Origin: Candidatus Fermentibacterota bacterium
GTDB taxonomy: Bacteria > Fermentibacterota > Fermentibacteria > Fermentibacterales > JCC-6
DNA: 50,365 nucleotides
NCBI GenBank assembly: GCA_030609965.1
Contig: JAUWSQ010000015.1
Location: forward strand, 1-50,365
Direction of reading: 5' to 3'
The notes beneath the pieces are model-generated. The model made no database searches. It was not told where the DNA came from and saw nothing but the letters and a program-made list of their open reading frames with translations. Of this stretch, positions 16,376-25,069 are shown one piece after another. Each line of letters begins with the position of its first letter. The first letter of the stretch is position 1. Position numbers and translations under genes: made by a program.

Positions 16376-17767
16376 GTGAGAATCACTTTTTATGGAGCGG
16401 CACAATCGGTAACAGGTTCCAAGCACCTGCTGGAACTCAACGGTAGAAAAATCCTTCTTGATTGCGGCCTCCATCAGGGGCGTAGGAAAGAAAGCGAGAA
16501 ACTGAACAGGGAGTTTCCATTCAACCCTGGAGAGCTTGATTCCATAATCCTTTCCCATGCACATATAGACCATTCGGGAAACCTTCCCGGGGCGGTGAAG
16601 CACGGCTTCAGCGGTATGATAACCAGCACCTTTGCCACTCGTGACCTTGCGGCTATTTTGCTTCCCGACAGTGCGCACATTCAAAAATATGATATGGCGT
16701 ATCTCAATAAGAAAAGGAAATTGAAGGGTCTTGATCCCCTGCAACCGCTTTACGATGCCGCAGATGTCACAGAAACGCTGAAGCACTTCATGTCAATACC
16801 TTACGACAGATCATTTCCACTGTATCCTGACGTTACTCTCAGATTCATAGAAGCAGGTCATATACTTGGTTCCGCCCAGGTGGAACTCACCATCAAAGAG
16901 AAGGGGACTCAAAGGGTTCTGCTTTTCTCAGGAGACCTCGGCAGGCCCGGAAGACCAATTCTGAAAGATCCTGATATGAGTGCAAACGCGGATATACTGA
17001 TTATGGAAAGCACTTACGGCGGCAGGAATCATGGGAAGCAGGAGGAATCGCTGCAGAAGTTCCGCAGCATAATCAACAACACATTCAAATCCGGAGGCAA
17101 ACTCATAATCCCGGCTTTCAGCGTAGGGCGGACCCAGGAAGTGCTTTTCGATATCCATGAACTTGTGACGCGTAATGAGATGCCACCCATGAAAGTCTAT
17201 GTGGATTCTCCTTTATCCTTTGATGCCACTGAAGTTTATAAGATTCATCAGGAGTGTTTTGACAACCATATGCGTGATTACCTCTACAGCAACAGAAGTC
17301 CGTTCCAGTTCGAAGGCCTTCATTTCATCCAGGGTGTTGGAGAATCCAAAGCTCTGAATCATGACGGAAGCCCTATGATTATCATATCAGCATCGGGAAT
17401 GTGCGAGAACGGAAGAATCCTCCATCACCTGAAGAACAACATCGGAGATGAGAGAAATGCGGTGCTCGTAGTAGGATTCATGGCCCAGCATACACTGGGC
17501 AGGAAACTTGTAGAGGGCGAGAAACTGGTTAAGATATTCGGTGAGGAATACCCTGTGAAAGCCAGTATTGAGATCATCAACGGGTTTTCAGCTCATGCGG
17601 ATTCAGATGCCCTTGTGAACTACGCGGAAAAGGTGGGTGCGAACGCAGAGAGCATATTCCTTGTTCATGGCGAGCCCGATCAGTCCGAAATACTCTCAGA
17701 CAGGATCGCGGACAGGATTGGCAGAACAGCGATCATTCCCGCACTTGGAGAGACATTTGAACTGTGA
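16376..17767 (+). CDS. Metallo-beta-lactamase/beta-CASP ribonuclease
   Basis: The 463-residue protein is a CPSF73/Ysh1-like RNase. The zinc motif HAHIDHSGN is at about residues 61-69. Further metal ligands lie in FIEAGHILGSAQ and FSGDLGRPG, then ESTYGGRNH. The inserted beta-CASP domain runs from about residue 210 to 390, with IPAFSVGRTQEVL and ISASGMCENGRILHHL. C-terminal GFSAHADSD and VHGEPDQ complete the active site. Such enzymes cleave or trim RNA. Bacterial members lacking an S1/KH module are common but little studied. The start is GTG 16376 with GGAGG nine bases upstream. It stands alone and seems to have its own leader. Confidence 0.93.
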   Translation: MRITFYGAAQSVTGSKHLLELNGRKILLDCGLHQGRRKESEKLNREFPFNPGELDSIILSHAHIDHSGNLPGAVKHGFSGMITSTFATRDLAAILLPDSAHIQKYDMAYLNKKRKLKGLDPLQPLYDAADVTETLKHFMSIPYDRSFPLYPDVTLRFIEAGHILGSAQVELTIKEKGTQRVLLFSGDLGRPGRPILKDPDMSANADILIMESTYGGRNHGKQEESLQKFRSIINNTFKSGGKLIIPAFSVGRTQEVLFDIHELVTRNEMPPMKVYVDSPLSFDATEVYKIHQECFDNHMRDYLYSNRSPFQFEGLHFIQGVGESKALNHDGSPMIIISASGMCENGRILHHLKNNIGDERNAVLVVGFMAQHTLGRKLVEGEKLVKIFGEEYPVKASIEIINGFSAHADSDALVNYAEKVGANAESIFLVHGEPDQSEILSDRIADRIGRTAIIPALGETFEL

Positions 17768-17842
17768 AGTACCGGGAACATTGTTAGGCTTGTCCGGATA
17801 CATCGACTGATTGAAAATGAAACATGAAACACTGGAGACCAT

Positions 17843-18943
17843 ATGACTTTGTTGTCCTGTATTGTGTTCGTAATAACGGGGATTTATTCTGTTGATTACC
17901 TTCCTCCACCAGATGGTATCGGTTCTGAGATTCTCCCCCTGAATACCAGGTCCTTCGGCATGGGTGGGGTCTGCACCGGAGTGCCGGATAATACCGGGTT
18001 TTCCTTGCTGAATCCTGCTGCTTCCGCCTGGACTCTTGCTGGAGGAATATACCTTGGGGGAAGATACAGTGAAGGTGACGTAAAAGCCTGGGATAATCAG
18101 CTTGATTTTCCGACTATGTCGGCTTCTCTGCCGTTGCCTGGCGGAATCGTCTTATCAGGCGCTATAGACGGAAGAAGCAGGATCGATAGTGAGTTTCAGA
18201 CAATTGTCAGTGATGATTATACCGGGGATTTTTCCTGGACAGGCGGTTTAGCAGAAGCCTACACCGGCTTCTCCATCAGAACCAGTGACTGGCTGGCCTT
18301 TTCTGTAGGAGGTAGATGTTCATTCGGAAATATCCTTTCCGATGTAACCCTGACTCAAACAGCATTGATTACTCCGACATCGGACAGTTCCGTTTACCGT
18401 GATGATGCCCGCTTCCGAATGGCATGGGGTGGTGTTTTAGGGATACTTGTAAACACTGATCGGTTTGGACTGGGATTCTCCATATCAACCGACAGGAAGG
18501 GAACCCTTGAGGTGAACAGGGATTTTCTTACAACTTCAGATGCTGACAGCTCCAGCAGTATATATTCTCTTCCAGGTGAGCTATCCGTTGGAATATCCTT
18601 TAGACCCATCGAAAGGCTTCTCATCGGCGCGGATATCTACAGTCGAAAAGTCATGAATATTCTTGGTATCAAAACGGATCCCGGAAATGTATATTCGGTT
18701 GGTGCCGAGATCTATGCGGGAAACGGTGTTTCATTCCGATCAGGATTCTCCTATATGGATGGATTATGGAGAGACGGGGCGGAAACCTTCACAACGGGTG
18801 CCGGATACAGTTTCAACGAGGGAAGGGCGGGGGTAGATTTCGCCGCCGGGTACCAGTACTGGCGTGATGTACAGGATCACTTCCGGGAGGAAACAGTATT
18901 AAGTATTTCATTATGGGCTACTGAGAAATGGCTGGGAAGATAA
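17843..18943 (+). CDS. Outer-membrane beta-barrel protein (PorV/FadL-like)
   Basis: A 366-residue protein with a short signal-like N-terminus (LLSCIVFVITGIYS). The conserved head RSFGMGGVCTGVPDNTGFSLLNPAAS is matched in PorV, PorQ and FadL-type barrels, where a small plug region precedes the barrel. The rest alternates polar and apolar residues with many Gly and aromatic turns and ends VLSISLWATEKWLGR, as expected for transmembrane strands. It could take up hydrophobic compounds or be a shuttle protein of a secretion system; the sequence does not decide. Its 3' end overlaps kdsB by 16 bases, which ties it to the lipopolysaccharide operon. ATG 17843 has GGAG five bases upstream. Confidence 0.78.
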   Translation: MTLLSCIVFVITGIYSVDYLPPPDGIGSEILPLNTRSFGMGGVCTGVPDNTGFSLLNPAASAWTLAGGIYLGGRYSEGDVKAWDNQLDFPTMSASLPLPGGIVLSGAIDGRSRIDSEFQTIVSDDYTGDFSWTGGLAEAYTGFSIRTSDWLAFSVGGRCSFGNILSDVTLTQTALITPTSDSSVYRDDARFRMAWGGVLGILVNTDRFGLGFSISTDRKGTLEVNRDFLTTSDADSSSSIYSLPGELSVGISFRPIERLLIGADIYSRKVMNILGIKTDPGNVYSVGAEIYAGNGVSFRSGFSYMDGLWRDGAETFTTGAGYSFNEGRAGVDFAAGYQYWRDVQDHFREETVLSISLWATEKWLGR

Positions 18944-19650
18944 CGCCTTCCAAGGGAATCGTGGCCATTGTACCTGCCCGGTTCGCTTCTGTAAGACTGC
19001 CGGGAAAACCTCTGGCGGATATAGCCGGAGTTCCCATGATAATCAGAGTATTGCATGGGATTTCGGATTCTGTTGACAGGGCGGTTGCTGCAACCGATGA
19101 TAAACGTATTATGGATATAGTTGAAGATGCTGGTTTTGAGGTTGTTTTCACAGGAGAAGCCGCTTCAGGGACCCAGAGGGTCTTCAAAGCCTGGAGTATG
19201 CTGGGTTTTCCCGGAGAAACCATAATAAATGTCCAGGGTGATGAGCCTCTCGTTAATAAGAACTGGATCAGTTCCATTTCATCGGTACCATCGGAAGATG
19301 ATCAGGTTGTTACACTTGCCAGGGAAATTCCCGCAGAACTTGGCGGATCACCGGATTCGGTGAAAGTTGTGATTAACGAAAACCGGGAAGCTCTGTATTT
19401 TTCCAGATATCCTGTTCCATACGGTGCGGATAACCTTCTGGAACACATCGGAATTTATTCATTCAGCCCCGAATCACTTAGAAGCTGCATCGCAGCGGGA
19501 AACACCAGTCTTTCAAGAACTGAAAGACTCGAGCAGCTTGCATGGCTGCAGCGGGGATTGCGAATCCGTGTTGTAACCGGTGAATTCAGAGGAATAGGTG
19601 TGGATACGAAACAGGATCTTGAAAGGGCGGTGGAGTATTTCAATGCATGA
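18928..19650 (+). CDS. kdsB: 3-deoxy-manno-octulosonate cytidylyltransferase
   Basis: KdsB activates Kdo as CMP-Kdo for lipid A core synthesis. The nucleotidyltransferase start VAIVPARFASVRLPGKPL is at about residues 12-29, and VAATDD, INVQGDEPL, YFSRYPVPY and HIGIYSF follow in family order. The 240-residue length is normal. It begins 16 bases inside the preceding outer-membrane protein gene and is followed by kdsA, whose ATG overlaps its stop by eight bases. The four kds genes are contiguous here, so the entire route from ribulose 5-phosphate to CMP-Kdo is encoded within 3 kb. Confidence 0.96.
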   Translation: MAGKITPSKGIVAIVPARFASVRLPGKPLADIAGVPMIIRVLHGISDSVDRAVAATDDKRIMDIVEDAGFEVVFTGEAASGTQRVFKAWSMLGFPGETIINVQGDEPLVNKNWISSISSVPSEDDQVVTLAREIPAELGGSPDSVKVVINENREALYFSRYPVPYGADNLLEHIGIYSFSPESLRSCIAAGNTSLSRTERLEQLAWLQRGLRIRVVTGEFRGIGVDTKQDLERAVEYFNA

Positions 19651-20428
19651 CAGAACCCCCCTGTTCATAATTGGTCCCTGCAGCCTTGAATCCAGAGAAG
19701 TATCCATGAGAGTCGCAGAATTCACTGCTATCCTCCTGGAATCACTGGATTGTCCTGCCGAGTGGGTTTTCAAAGGATCGTTTCTGAAGGATAACCGAAC
19801 AAGTCACGGTTCTTACAGGGGCCCCGGTATGGATTGCGGTTTGAGGATACTTGAAGAGATATCAGGGGAATTCAGAGTCAGAACTCTTACCGATATTCAT
19901 AATGCGCAGCAGGCAGGACCCGTAGCTCAGATTGTTGATATAATCCAGATTCCCGCTTTTCTTTGCCGTCAAACTTCGATTCTGGAGGCAGCAGGTGCTA
20001 CCGGGAAACCTCTGAATATCAAGAAAGGTCAGTTCATGAATCCAGAGAATATGAGGGGTTCTGCTGCAAAGGCTGCAGCAGCTGGATGTCCTGAAATCTG
20101 GCTTACCGAGAGAGGTACGTTTTTCGGTTATGGTGATCTCGTTGTTGATTTTCGGTCGCTTTCGGTAATGAGCGGATTTTCGCAGAAGGTAATTCTGGAT
20201 GTGACCCATTCCCTTCAGCTTCCCGGAGCTGCCGGGGGGATAAGCGGCGGCTGCAGGGAATTTGCCCCGGCACTTGCACGTGCAGGCGCTGCCTGGGGTG
20301 TTGACGGCCTCTTCATAGAGGCACATCCCGATCCGGTGTCGGCCCTTAGCGATTCCGCCACAATGGTGGATTTCGATACCCTGGACAGAATGGTGAGGAA
20401 AGCTGTTACCCACTGGGAAGGCCGATGA
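19643..20428 (+). CDS. kdsA: 3-deoxy-8-phosphooctulonate synthase, metal-dependent class
   Basis: KdsA condenses phosphoenolpyruvate with arabinose 5-phosphate to Kdo 8-phosphate. The 261 residues form a TIM barrel. FIIGPCSLES opens the first strand; KGSFLKDNRTS, FRVRTLTDIH, IQIPAFLCRQTS, NIKKGQFMNP and LTERGTFFGYGDLVVDFRS are all as expected, and ATHS-like VTHSLQLPG and EAHPDP close the active site. The Cys at residue 13 in GPC corresponds to the metal-ligand Cys of the Aquifex-type enzymes and replaces the Asn of the E. coli type, so metal dependence is predicted. I chose ATG 19643, with GGTGGAG upstream; a GTG at 19598 lies inside kdsB. It is homologous to aroF at 43.3 kb. Confidence 0.95.
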   Translation: MHDRTPLFIIGPCSLESREVSMRVAEFTAILLESLDCPAEWVFKGSFLKDNRTSHGSYRGPGMDCGLRILEEISGEFRVRTLTDIHNAQQAGPVAQIVDIIQIPAFLCRQTSILEAAGATGKPLNIKKGQFMNPENMRGSAAKAAAAGCPEIWLTERGTFFGYGDLVVDFRSLSVMSGFSQKVILDVTHSLQLPGAAGGISGGCREFAPALARAGAAWGVDGLFIEAHPDPVSALSDSATMVDFDTLDRMVRKAVTHWEGR

Positions 20429-20907
20429 TAGATCTCAGGGAAATAAAACTGCTGGCCCTTGATGTTGACGGAGTATTTACCGATGGCGGACTGTACTACG
20501 GATCCGAAGGAGTTGTGCAGAAGTTCAATTCAGCAGACGGAGCGGGAATAATAGAACTCCGGAGAAGAGGCTTCAATGTAGCTCTTGTTTCCTTCAGGGA
20601 TTTCCCGGCAACAAGGAGAAGAGCCGCGGACATGGGGATTGAGTTGTTGTGTCTGGGAAGTGAAAAAAAGGCTGCAGCCCTCAGAGATATCTGCAGAAGC
20701 CTGTCAATTGGCTGCGAATCAGCCATTTTCATGGGTGATGGTCTTCTGGATCTGCCGGCAATAAGAATTGCCGGTATTGGAGCCTGTCCTTCCACCGCTC
20801 ATCCTCTTGTAAAAGCTGAATGCGATATAGTTACAAGAAACAGCGGAGGAAATGGTGCAGTCAGAGAGGTAGTTGATATGCTCCTTGAGAGTCTGAATAA
20901 TGGCTGA
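20425..20907 (+). CDS. kdsC: 3-deoxy-manno-octulosonate-8-phosphatase
   Basis: This 160-residue C0-type HAD phosphatase removes the phosphate from Kdo 8-phosphate. HAD motif I is LLALDVDGVFTDGGLYY with the nucleophile Asp and acid Asp (residues 11 and 13). FNSADGAGI is the family's substrate loop, ALVSFRD is in the place of motif II, and IFMGDGLLDLPA is motif IV. The small size, without a cap domain, fits a tetrameric KdsC in which neighbouring subunits cover the active site. It overlaps kdsA by four bases and kdsD by eight, so all are translationally coupled. Confidence 0.95.
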   Translation: MIDLREIKLLALDVDGVFTDGGLYYGSEGVVQKFNSADGAGIIELRRRGFNVALVSFRDFPATRRRAADMGIELLCLGSEKKAAALRDICRSLSIGCESAIFMGDGLLDLPAIRIAGIGACPSTAHPLVKAECDIVTRNSGGNGAVREVVDMLLESLNNG

Positions 20908-21859
20908 TCTATATAAAGAAGCATTGAGGGTTCTCAGGATAGAGACGGAATGGCTTGAGGCTACCGCCAGGCTCGCTGAGGGCACTTTCACCAGAGCAGT
21001 AGAGGTTCTTGCCCGAACAGATGGTAAGATAATTATTTGCGGCATGGGCAAATCAGGGCATGTGGGCAGGAAGATAGCCGCCACCATGACAAGTACGGGC
21101 AGCCCTGCGTACTTTCTTCATCCTTCGGATGGTATCCATGGAGACCTTGGAATACTTCAGAAAAACGATGTAGCCCTTGTTCTCTCCAAAAGCGGGGAAA
21201 CGGAGGAGATAGCTCTGCTTCTTCCCTGCTTTGGGAGACTCCGGATACCTATCGTAGCCATTACCAGCTCGGGGAATTCTCTTCTTTCCAGGGCAGCTGA
21301 TGTGGTTCTACCCCTTCCTGATCTGAGGGAAGCCTGTCCATACGATCTTGCGCCCACTGCAAGCACAACCTCAATGATGGCCCTGGGAGATGCCCTTGCA
21401 ATGGCACTTCTTAAGGTTAGAAATTTCTCATCCGATGATTTTGCCAAGGTTCATCCAGGTGGAACACTCGGCAGGAAGCTGCTGACAAGAGTAAGAGATC
21501 TGATGGTTTCCGATTCCCTCCCTGACATCAGTGAATCGGCTCCCCTTACGGAGGCTATCGCGGTAATGACCGCTCACAGGGGGGTTTGCTTCTCGACGGA
21601 TGAACAGAGAAAATTGAATGGAATATTTGTTTACGGAGACCTTGGCAGGCTCATGAAGAACCGCGCGAATGTACTCGATCTGACTCTTGGAGATGTTCTC
21701 ATCAGGGTACCCTCAACCTGCTGCGAGGAGGAACTTGCCGCCATCGCCGTTTCCAGAATGGAAGAACTCGGCATAACCTCACTGGTGGTTATCGATCAGG
21801 ATCGAATACCTGTGGGTATTCTCTACCTTCACGATGCCCTCCAGGCAGGTGTGAAATAA
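20900..21859 (+). CDS. kdsD: Arabinose-5-phosphate isomerase (SIS + CBS domains)
   Basis: KdsD supplies arabinose 5-phosphate from ribulose 5-phosphate for KdsA. The SIS domain covers about residues 30-175, with IIICGMGKSGHVGRKIAATM, HPSDGIHGDLG, LVLSKSGETEEI and APTASTTSMMALGDALAM. DFAKVHPGGTLGRKLL leads into two CBS domains (about 205-319) that may bind a regulatory nucleotide. The 319-residue length is normal. The gene follows kdsC with an eight-base overlap and is seven bases from the acyltransferase gene, which continues the lipid A theme. Confidence 0.95.
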   Translation: MADLYKEALRVLRIETEWLEATARLAEGTFTRAVEVLARTDGKIIICGMGKSGHVGRKIAATMTSTGSPAYFLHPSDGIHGDLGILQKNDVALVLSKSGETEEIALLLPCFGRLRIPIVAITSSGNSLLSRAADVVLPLPDLREACPYDLAPTASTTSMMALGDALAMALLKVRNFSSDDFAKVHPGGTLGRKLLTRVRDLMVSDSLPDISESAPLTEAIAVMTAHRGVCFSTDEQRKLNGIFVYGDLGRLMKNRANVLDLTLGDVLIRVPSTCCEEELAAIAVSRMEELGITSLVVIDQDRIPVGILYLHDALQAGVK

Positions 21860-21866
21860 AACGATA

Positions 21867-22778
21867 ATGGCATCCAATCTTCCATTTCGACGATTAAGGC
21901 ATTCACTGCTTCTTCCTCTGGTGAAATCCTTTGCTTTAATGGCAAGGATTATGCCCAGAAAACTTATCTGGGCTACTGCCTGCATTTTAGGGTCGGTTGC
22001 TTCCCTGATTCCTGGCAGATCACGGAGGATATTCAAAATTAATGAGAAACACATCATCCAGTCCTGTGGTTTGAAAGTCAGACTGAGTCATGTTTACAGG
22101 TACCTTATCTCGGGGATGAGCGATTTTATCAATCTCAATTACAGATCCGATGATGAATTCCGCCGGGTTGTTGAAATCCGGGGAGAGGAACACATGCAGG
22201 CCGCGCTCTCCTTCGGGAAAGGTGTTATTGCTATAACGGCCCATTACTCGGCATGGGAACTTATACCAAGAGCCATTCTGCTGCACGGACATAAAGTAGG
22301 TATAGTTTCAAGAGAACTCTCCCACAGAGAAACGTCCAGGTACTTCAACAGTCTGAGAGCCCGGTGCGGAACGGAGCTTATCGACAGGGGCAGCGGTATA
22401 TCGAGGCTCATGAGGGTGTTGCGAGATAATACCGCTGTAGGTATTCTGATAGATCAGGATACCCTGGGAGTGGATAGTGATTTTGTTGATTTCATGGGTC
22501 TCCCCGCCAGGACTCCTGTTGGCCCGTCACAGCTGGCAGTGAGGTTTGGAATTCCCGTTCTTACACTGCATATATCGAGAGGGGAGGGCGGGAAATATAC
22601 GCTACATATCGATGAACCTCTGGATCTGTCGGAGTACGAAGGGGATAACGGTTATATTAAACTGACAGCAGATCTTACCGGAAGGATTGAGGAGTGGGTA
22701 CGTGAAGATCCCGAACAATGGGTCTGGATTCATGAGCGCTGGGCTCGCCGTCCTGGCTGGGCTCCTGGCCTGCGGTAG
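21867..22778 (+). CDS. Lipid A biosynthesis acyltransferase (LpxL/HtrB family)
   Basis: A 303-residue inner-membrane acyltransferase that would add a secondary acyl chain to Kdo-lipid A. An N-terminal hydrophobic helix (IWATACILGSVASLIPG) anchors it. TAHYSAWELIP has the H-x4-E catalytic pair. GILIDQDTLG and a family FVDFMGLPARTPVGPSQLA substrate segment follow, and it ends in the typical QWVWIHERWARRP. Which acyl position it fills cannot be told from sequence. Its 3' end overlaps the lptC gene by 77 bases, an unusually long overlap in which the last 25 codons also encode the LptC signal peptide. Confidence 0.9.
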   Translation: MASNLPFRRLRHSLLLPLVKSFALMARIMPRKLIWATACILGSVASLIPGRSRRIFKINEKHIIQSCGLKVRLSHVYRYLISGMSDFINLNYRSDDEFRRVVEIRGEEHMQAALSFGKGVIAITAHYSAWELIPRAILLHGHKVGIVSRELSHRETSRYFNSLRARCGTELIDRGSGISRLMRVLRDNTAVGILIDQDTLGVDSDFVDFMGLPARTPVGPSQLAVRFGIPVLTLHISRGEGGKYTLHIDEPLDLSEYEGDNGYIKLTADLTGRIEEWVREDPEQWVWIHERWARRPGWAPGLR

Positions 22779-23271
22779 CGGAGGTCCAGTTGACATGGAT
22801 CCCGACCGGGAGCCTTTGCAGATCGTTGAAGATTTTACTTTGGTGCAGTCCAGGGATGGTTATCGCTCCTGGCGCCTTGTGAGCGAAGAGGCCGTTTACA
22901 CCGAAGGTGACAGCCTGCTTCTTCTTTCCATAGTCGATCTGATCTTCTTCGAAGATGATATTCCCACAACGATTCTCAAAGGTGATTCAGGACTGGTTGA
23001 ACTTCAATCCGGGCTCATGAGAATCTGGGGCAATGTCAATGCTGAGACTGATGATGGCAGGTATCTGGAAACGCAGGAGATAATCTGGAACGATGAAATG
23101 GAGATCTTCCACAGCGACTGCCTGGTAGTTTTGACAATTCCGGATTCAGCGGGGAAGACGGTACTGTCCGGTAGAGGTGTTGATCTTGACACCAGTCTCG
23201 GAGCTGTTGGCGGTGTTGATATTGAAGAGGAGTTCACTGCGGTGTACTCGGGGGACCTGGTACTTGAGTAA
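22702..23271 (+). CDS. lptC: LptC-like LPS export lipoprotein
   Basis: About 190 residues with a lipoprotein signal (FMSAGLAVLAGLLAC) and then a beta-rich domain. REPLQIVEDFTLVQSRDG, SWRLVSEEAVYTEGD and VELQSGLMRIWGNVNAET match the layered strands of LptC/LptA beta-jellyrolls. GVDLDTSLGAVGG is a common LptC C-terminal pattern. In E. coli LptC is anchored by a helix; here a lipobox suggests lipid anchoring. I chose GTG 22702 with AGGAG seven bases upstream, which gives the signal a Lys; ATG 22732 would remove it. It lies between the lipid A acyltransferase and the LptA-like gene, which is the main support for the symbol. Confidence 0.78.
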   Translation: MKIPNNGSGFMSAGLAVLAGLLACGSGGPVDMDPDREPLQIVEDFTLVQSRDGYRSWRLVSEEAVYTEGDSLLLLSIVDLIFFEDDIPTTILKGDSGLVELQSGLMRIWGNVNAETDDGRYLETQEIIWNDEMEIFHSDCLVVLTIPDSAGKTVLSGRGVDLDTSLGAVGGVDIEEEFTAVYSGDLVLE

Positions 23272-24319
23272 TCTGCTGCTTGCACTCTGTTCGGTACTGG
23301 TAGCAGGTGCAGGGATCTTTACAACAACCGCGGACAGAGCTGTGAGCAGGAATACGGATTCGGATGAACTGGTTATTGACCTTATCGGCAATGTGGTCGT
23401 AACCGATGGAGAAGTAACCGTAACTTCCGACAGCGGAACCGTATGGCAGGAGACCGGCAACGCGGTATTCTACAGTAATGTCACCGTTGAAGCCGATACC
23501 CTTACAGGAACTTCCCACTACCTTGAGTATCTCAAGGAGCCGGGAATAATAACCATGACGGGCAACGTTATGCTTACAGATGGGGAGACAATTCTGGAAG
23601 CCGGGGAAGTTGTTTACTTCCGGGAATCCGGTAAGGCGACCGCAAAAGAGGATGTTCTCATGACAGGCCCCAGTATTGGAAGGGTGGAGGGACAGTATGC
23701 GCTCTACGACAGGAATAGAGGGAGCCTGTTCATAACTGTAGATCCCGTTCTCAGGAGAGTGGAGGGTGATGACAGCCTTATCGTTAACGCTGACAGGCTG
23801 GAGTTCTTTCCCGATGATAACTCGGCGGAGGCTCAGGGTAATACTTCAGTTTCAATGCCGGGTATGGATTTTCATTCCACGTCCGAATATCTGAGATACT
23901 TCGGCAATGAAGACCGATTCGAACTTTTTGGTTCACCGGTGCTGGAGTCCGAGGATAGTGAACTGTCCGGGGATTGGATGGAGATACTCCTGGATTCCGC
24001 CGGTGATCCCCGTTCCGTCACTGTAGAAGGGGGAGCCTCAGGCCATTTCCTTGATGCTGGTGTCGATCCCCCTGCCGAAACATGGTTTTCATCGGAAAGG
24101 GCTTTCTTCGAATTTGAGAACGGTGAACCCGATTCAGTTATGCTCGCGGGTTCTGCAACACTCAGTATGAAATCCGGAGGAGAGGCAGCCTCAAGAAATG
24201 AAATGAACACGGTCAGAGGCAATAGTCTTCGCATAAGTTTTGAAAACGGCGAGGTTGTGGAAGTCATCGTGTCGGGCAATGTAACCGGAACATACAGCTA
24301 CCTCGGAGGTAATCCATGA
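23264..24319 (+). CDS. lptA: LptA/OstA-like periplasmic LPS transport protein
   Basis: The 352-residue protein has a signal peptide (LLLALCSVLVAGAGIF) followed by repeated beta strands. Paired motifs such as DLIGNVVVTDGEVTVTSD, GNVMLTDGETILEAGEVVY and VNADRLEFFPDDNSAEAQGN are typical of the OstA/LptA jellyroll that bridges the periplasm. It is about twice as long as E. coli LptA, so it may form a longer bridge on its own or resemble the N-terminal part of LptD. The start is TTG 23264 with GGGGGA eight bases upstream. A four-base overlap couples it to lptB. The outer-membrane receiver LptD and the permeases LptF/G are not in the window. Confidence 0.85.
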   Translation: MSNLLLALCSVLVAGAGIFTTTADRAVSRNTDSDELVIDLIGNVVVTDGEVTVTSDSGTVWQETGNAVFYSNVTVEADTLTGTSHYLEYLKEPGIITMTGNVMLTDGETILEAGEVVYFRESGKATAKEDVLMTGPSIGRVEGQYALYDRNRGSLFITVDPVLRRVEGDDSLIVNADRLEFFPDDNSAEAQGNTSVSMPGMDFHSTSEYLRYFGNEDRFELFGSPVLESEDSELSGDWMEILLDSAGDPRSVTVEGGASGHFLDAGVDPPAETWFSSERAFFEFENGEPDSVMLAGSATLSMKSGGEAASRNEMNTVRGNSLRISFENGEVVEVIVSGNVTGTYSYLGGNP

Positions 24320-25068
24320 TCCCGCGTAAGATCAATAAAGCAGATCCGGAAATTCTGCGAACGGACAAGCTGGTTAAGAAGTACAGGAAACGGGCTGTTG
24401 TCAACGGGATATCTCTTTCTGTATCGAGAGGTGAGATCGTTGGACTGCTCGGACCTAACGGTGCTGGAAAGACCACTACTTTCAATCAGATCGTAGGGTT
24501 TATCAGACCGGATTCGGGCGATGTGTTCATGGATGATATCAATCTGACACATCTGCCAATGTACAGAAGATGCAGGCTGGGAATAGGTTACCTGCCTCAG
24601 GAGTCAAGTGTATTCCGAAAAATGACCGTCGCTGACAATCTTATGAGTATCCTGGAAATAACAGGACTCAGAAAAAAGGAGAGGAAGAGAAGGCAGGCTC
24701 AGCTCCTTTCTGATCTTGGAATTGAGAAAGTAGCTGATCAGAAGGCTTACACACTGTCCGGAGGAGAGAGAAGAAGGGTTGAAATCGCGAGAGCTCTAGT
24801 AACGGACCCCGCTTTCCTGCTTCTTGATGAACCATTTGCAGGTATTGACCCTATAGCGGTTGATGATATCCAGAGTATCATAAGGGAACTCAAGGCAAGG
24901 GGGCTGGGTATTCTTATAACAGACCATAACGTCAGGGAAACCCTGGAGATTACGGACAGAGCGTACATCATGTACGATGGTAAAATACTGATATCCGGAT
25001 CAGCCCAGGAGCTTGCTGAAAACCCAGAAGCCAGGAAGATCTACCTCGGCGAAAGGTTCAAGCTGTAG
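24316..25068 (+). CDS. lptB: LPS export ABC transporter ATPase
   Basis: A 250-residue ABC ATPase that powers lipopolysaccharide extraction from the inner membrane. The Walker A is GPNGAGKTT (about residues 44-52), the Q-loop is YLPQESSVFRKMTV, the signature is TLSGGERRRVEIARAL, and Walker B is FLLLDEPFAGIDP followed by an H-loop ITDHNVRETL. The SVFRKMTVADN segment and the C-terminal GSAQELAENPEARKIYLGERF are diagnostic of LptB over other small ABC ATPases. Overlap with lptA and a one-base spacing to rpoN put it in the same transcript. Confidence 0.96.
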   Translation: MIPRKINKADPEILRTDKLVKKYRKRAVVNGISLSVSRGEIVGLLGPNGAGKTTTFNQIVGFIRPDSGDVFMDDINLTHLPMYRRCRLGIGYLPQESSVFRKMTVADNLMSILEITGLRKKERKRRQAQLLSDLGIEKVADQKAYTLSGGERRRVEIARALVTDPAFLLLDEPFAGIDPIAVDDIQSIIRELKARGLGILITDHNVRETLEITDRAYIMYDGKILISGSAQELAENPEARKIYLGERFKL

Positions 25069-25069
25069 T

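Noticed and set aside
16163..16786. 207-codon minus-strand frame overlapping the beta-CASP gene start
   Set aside because: Most of it lies opposite conserved codons of the nuclease, and it ends without a motif; only the separate remnant frame with the terminator is kept.
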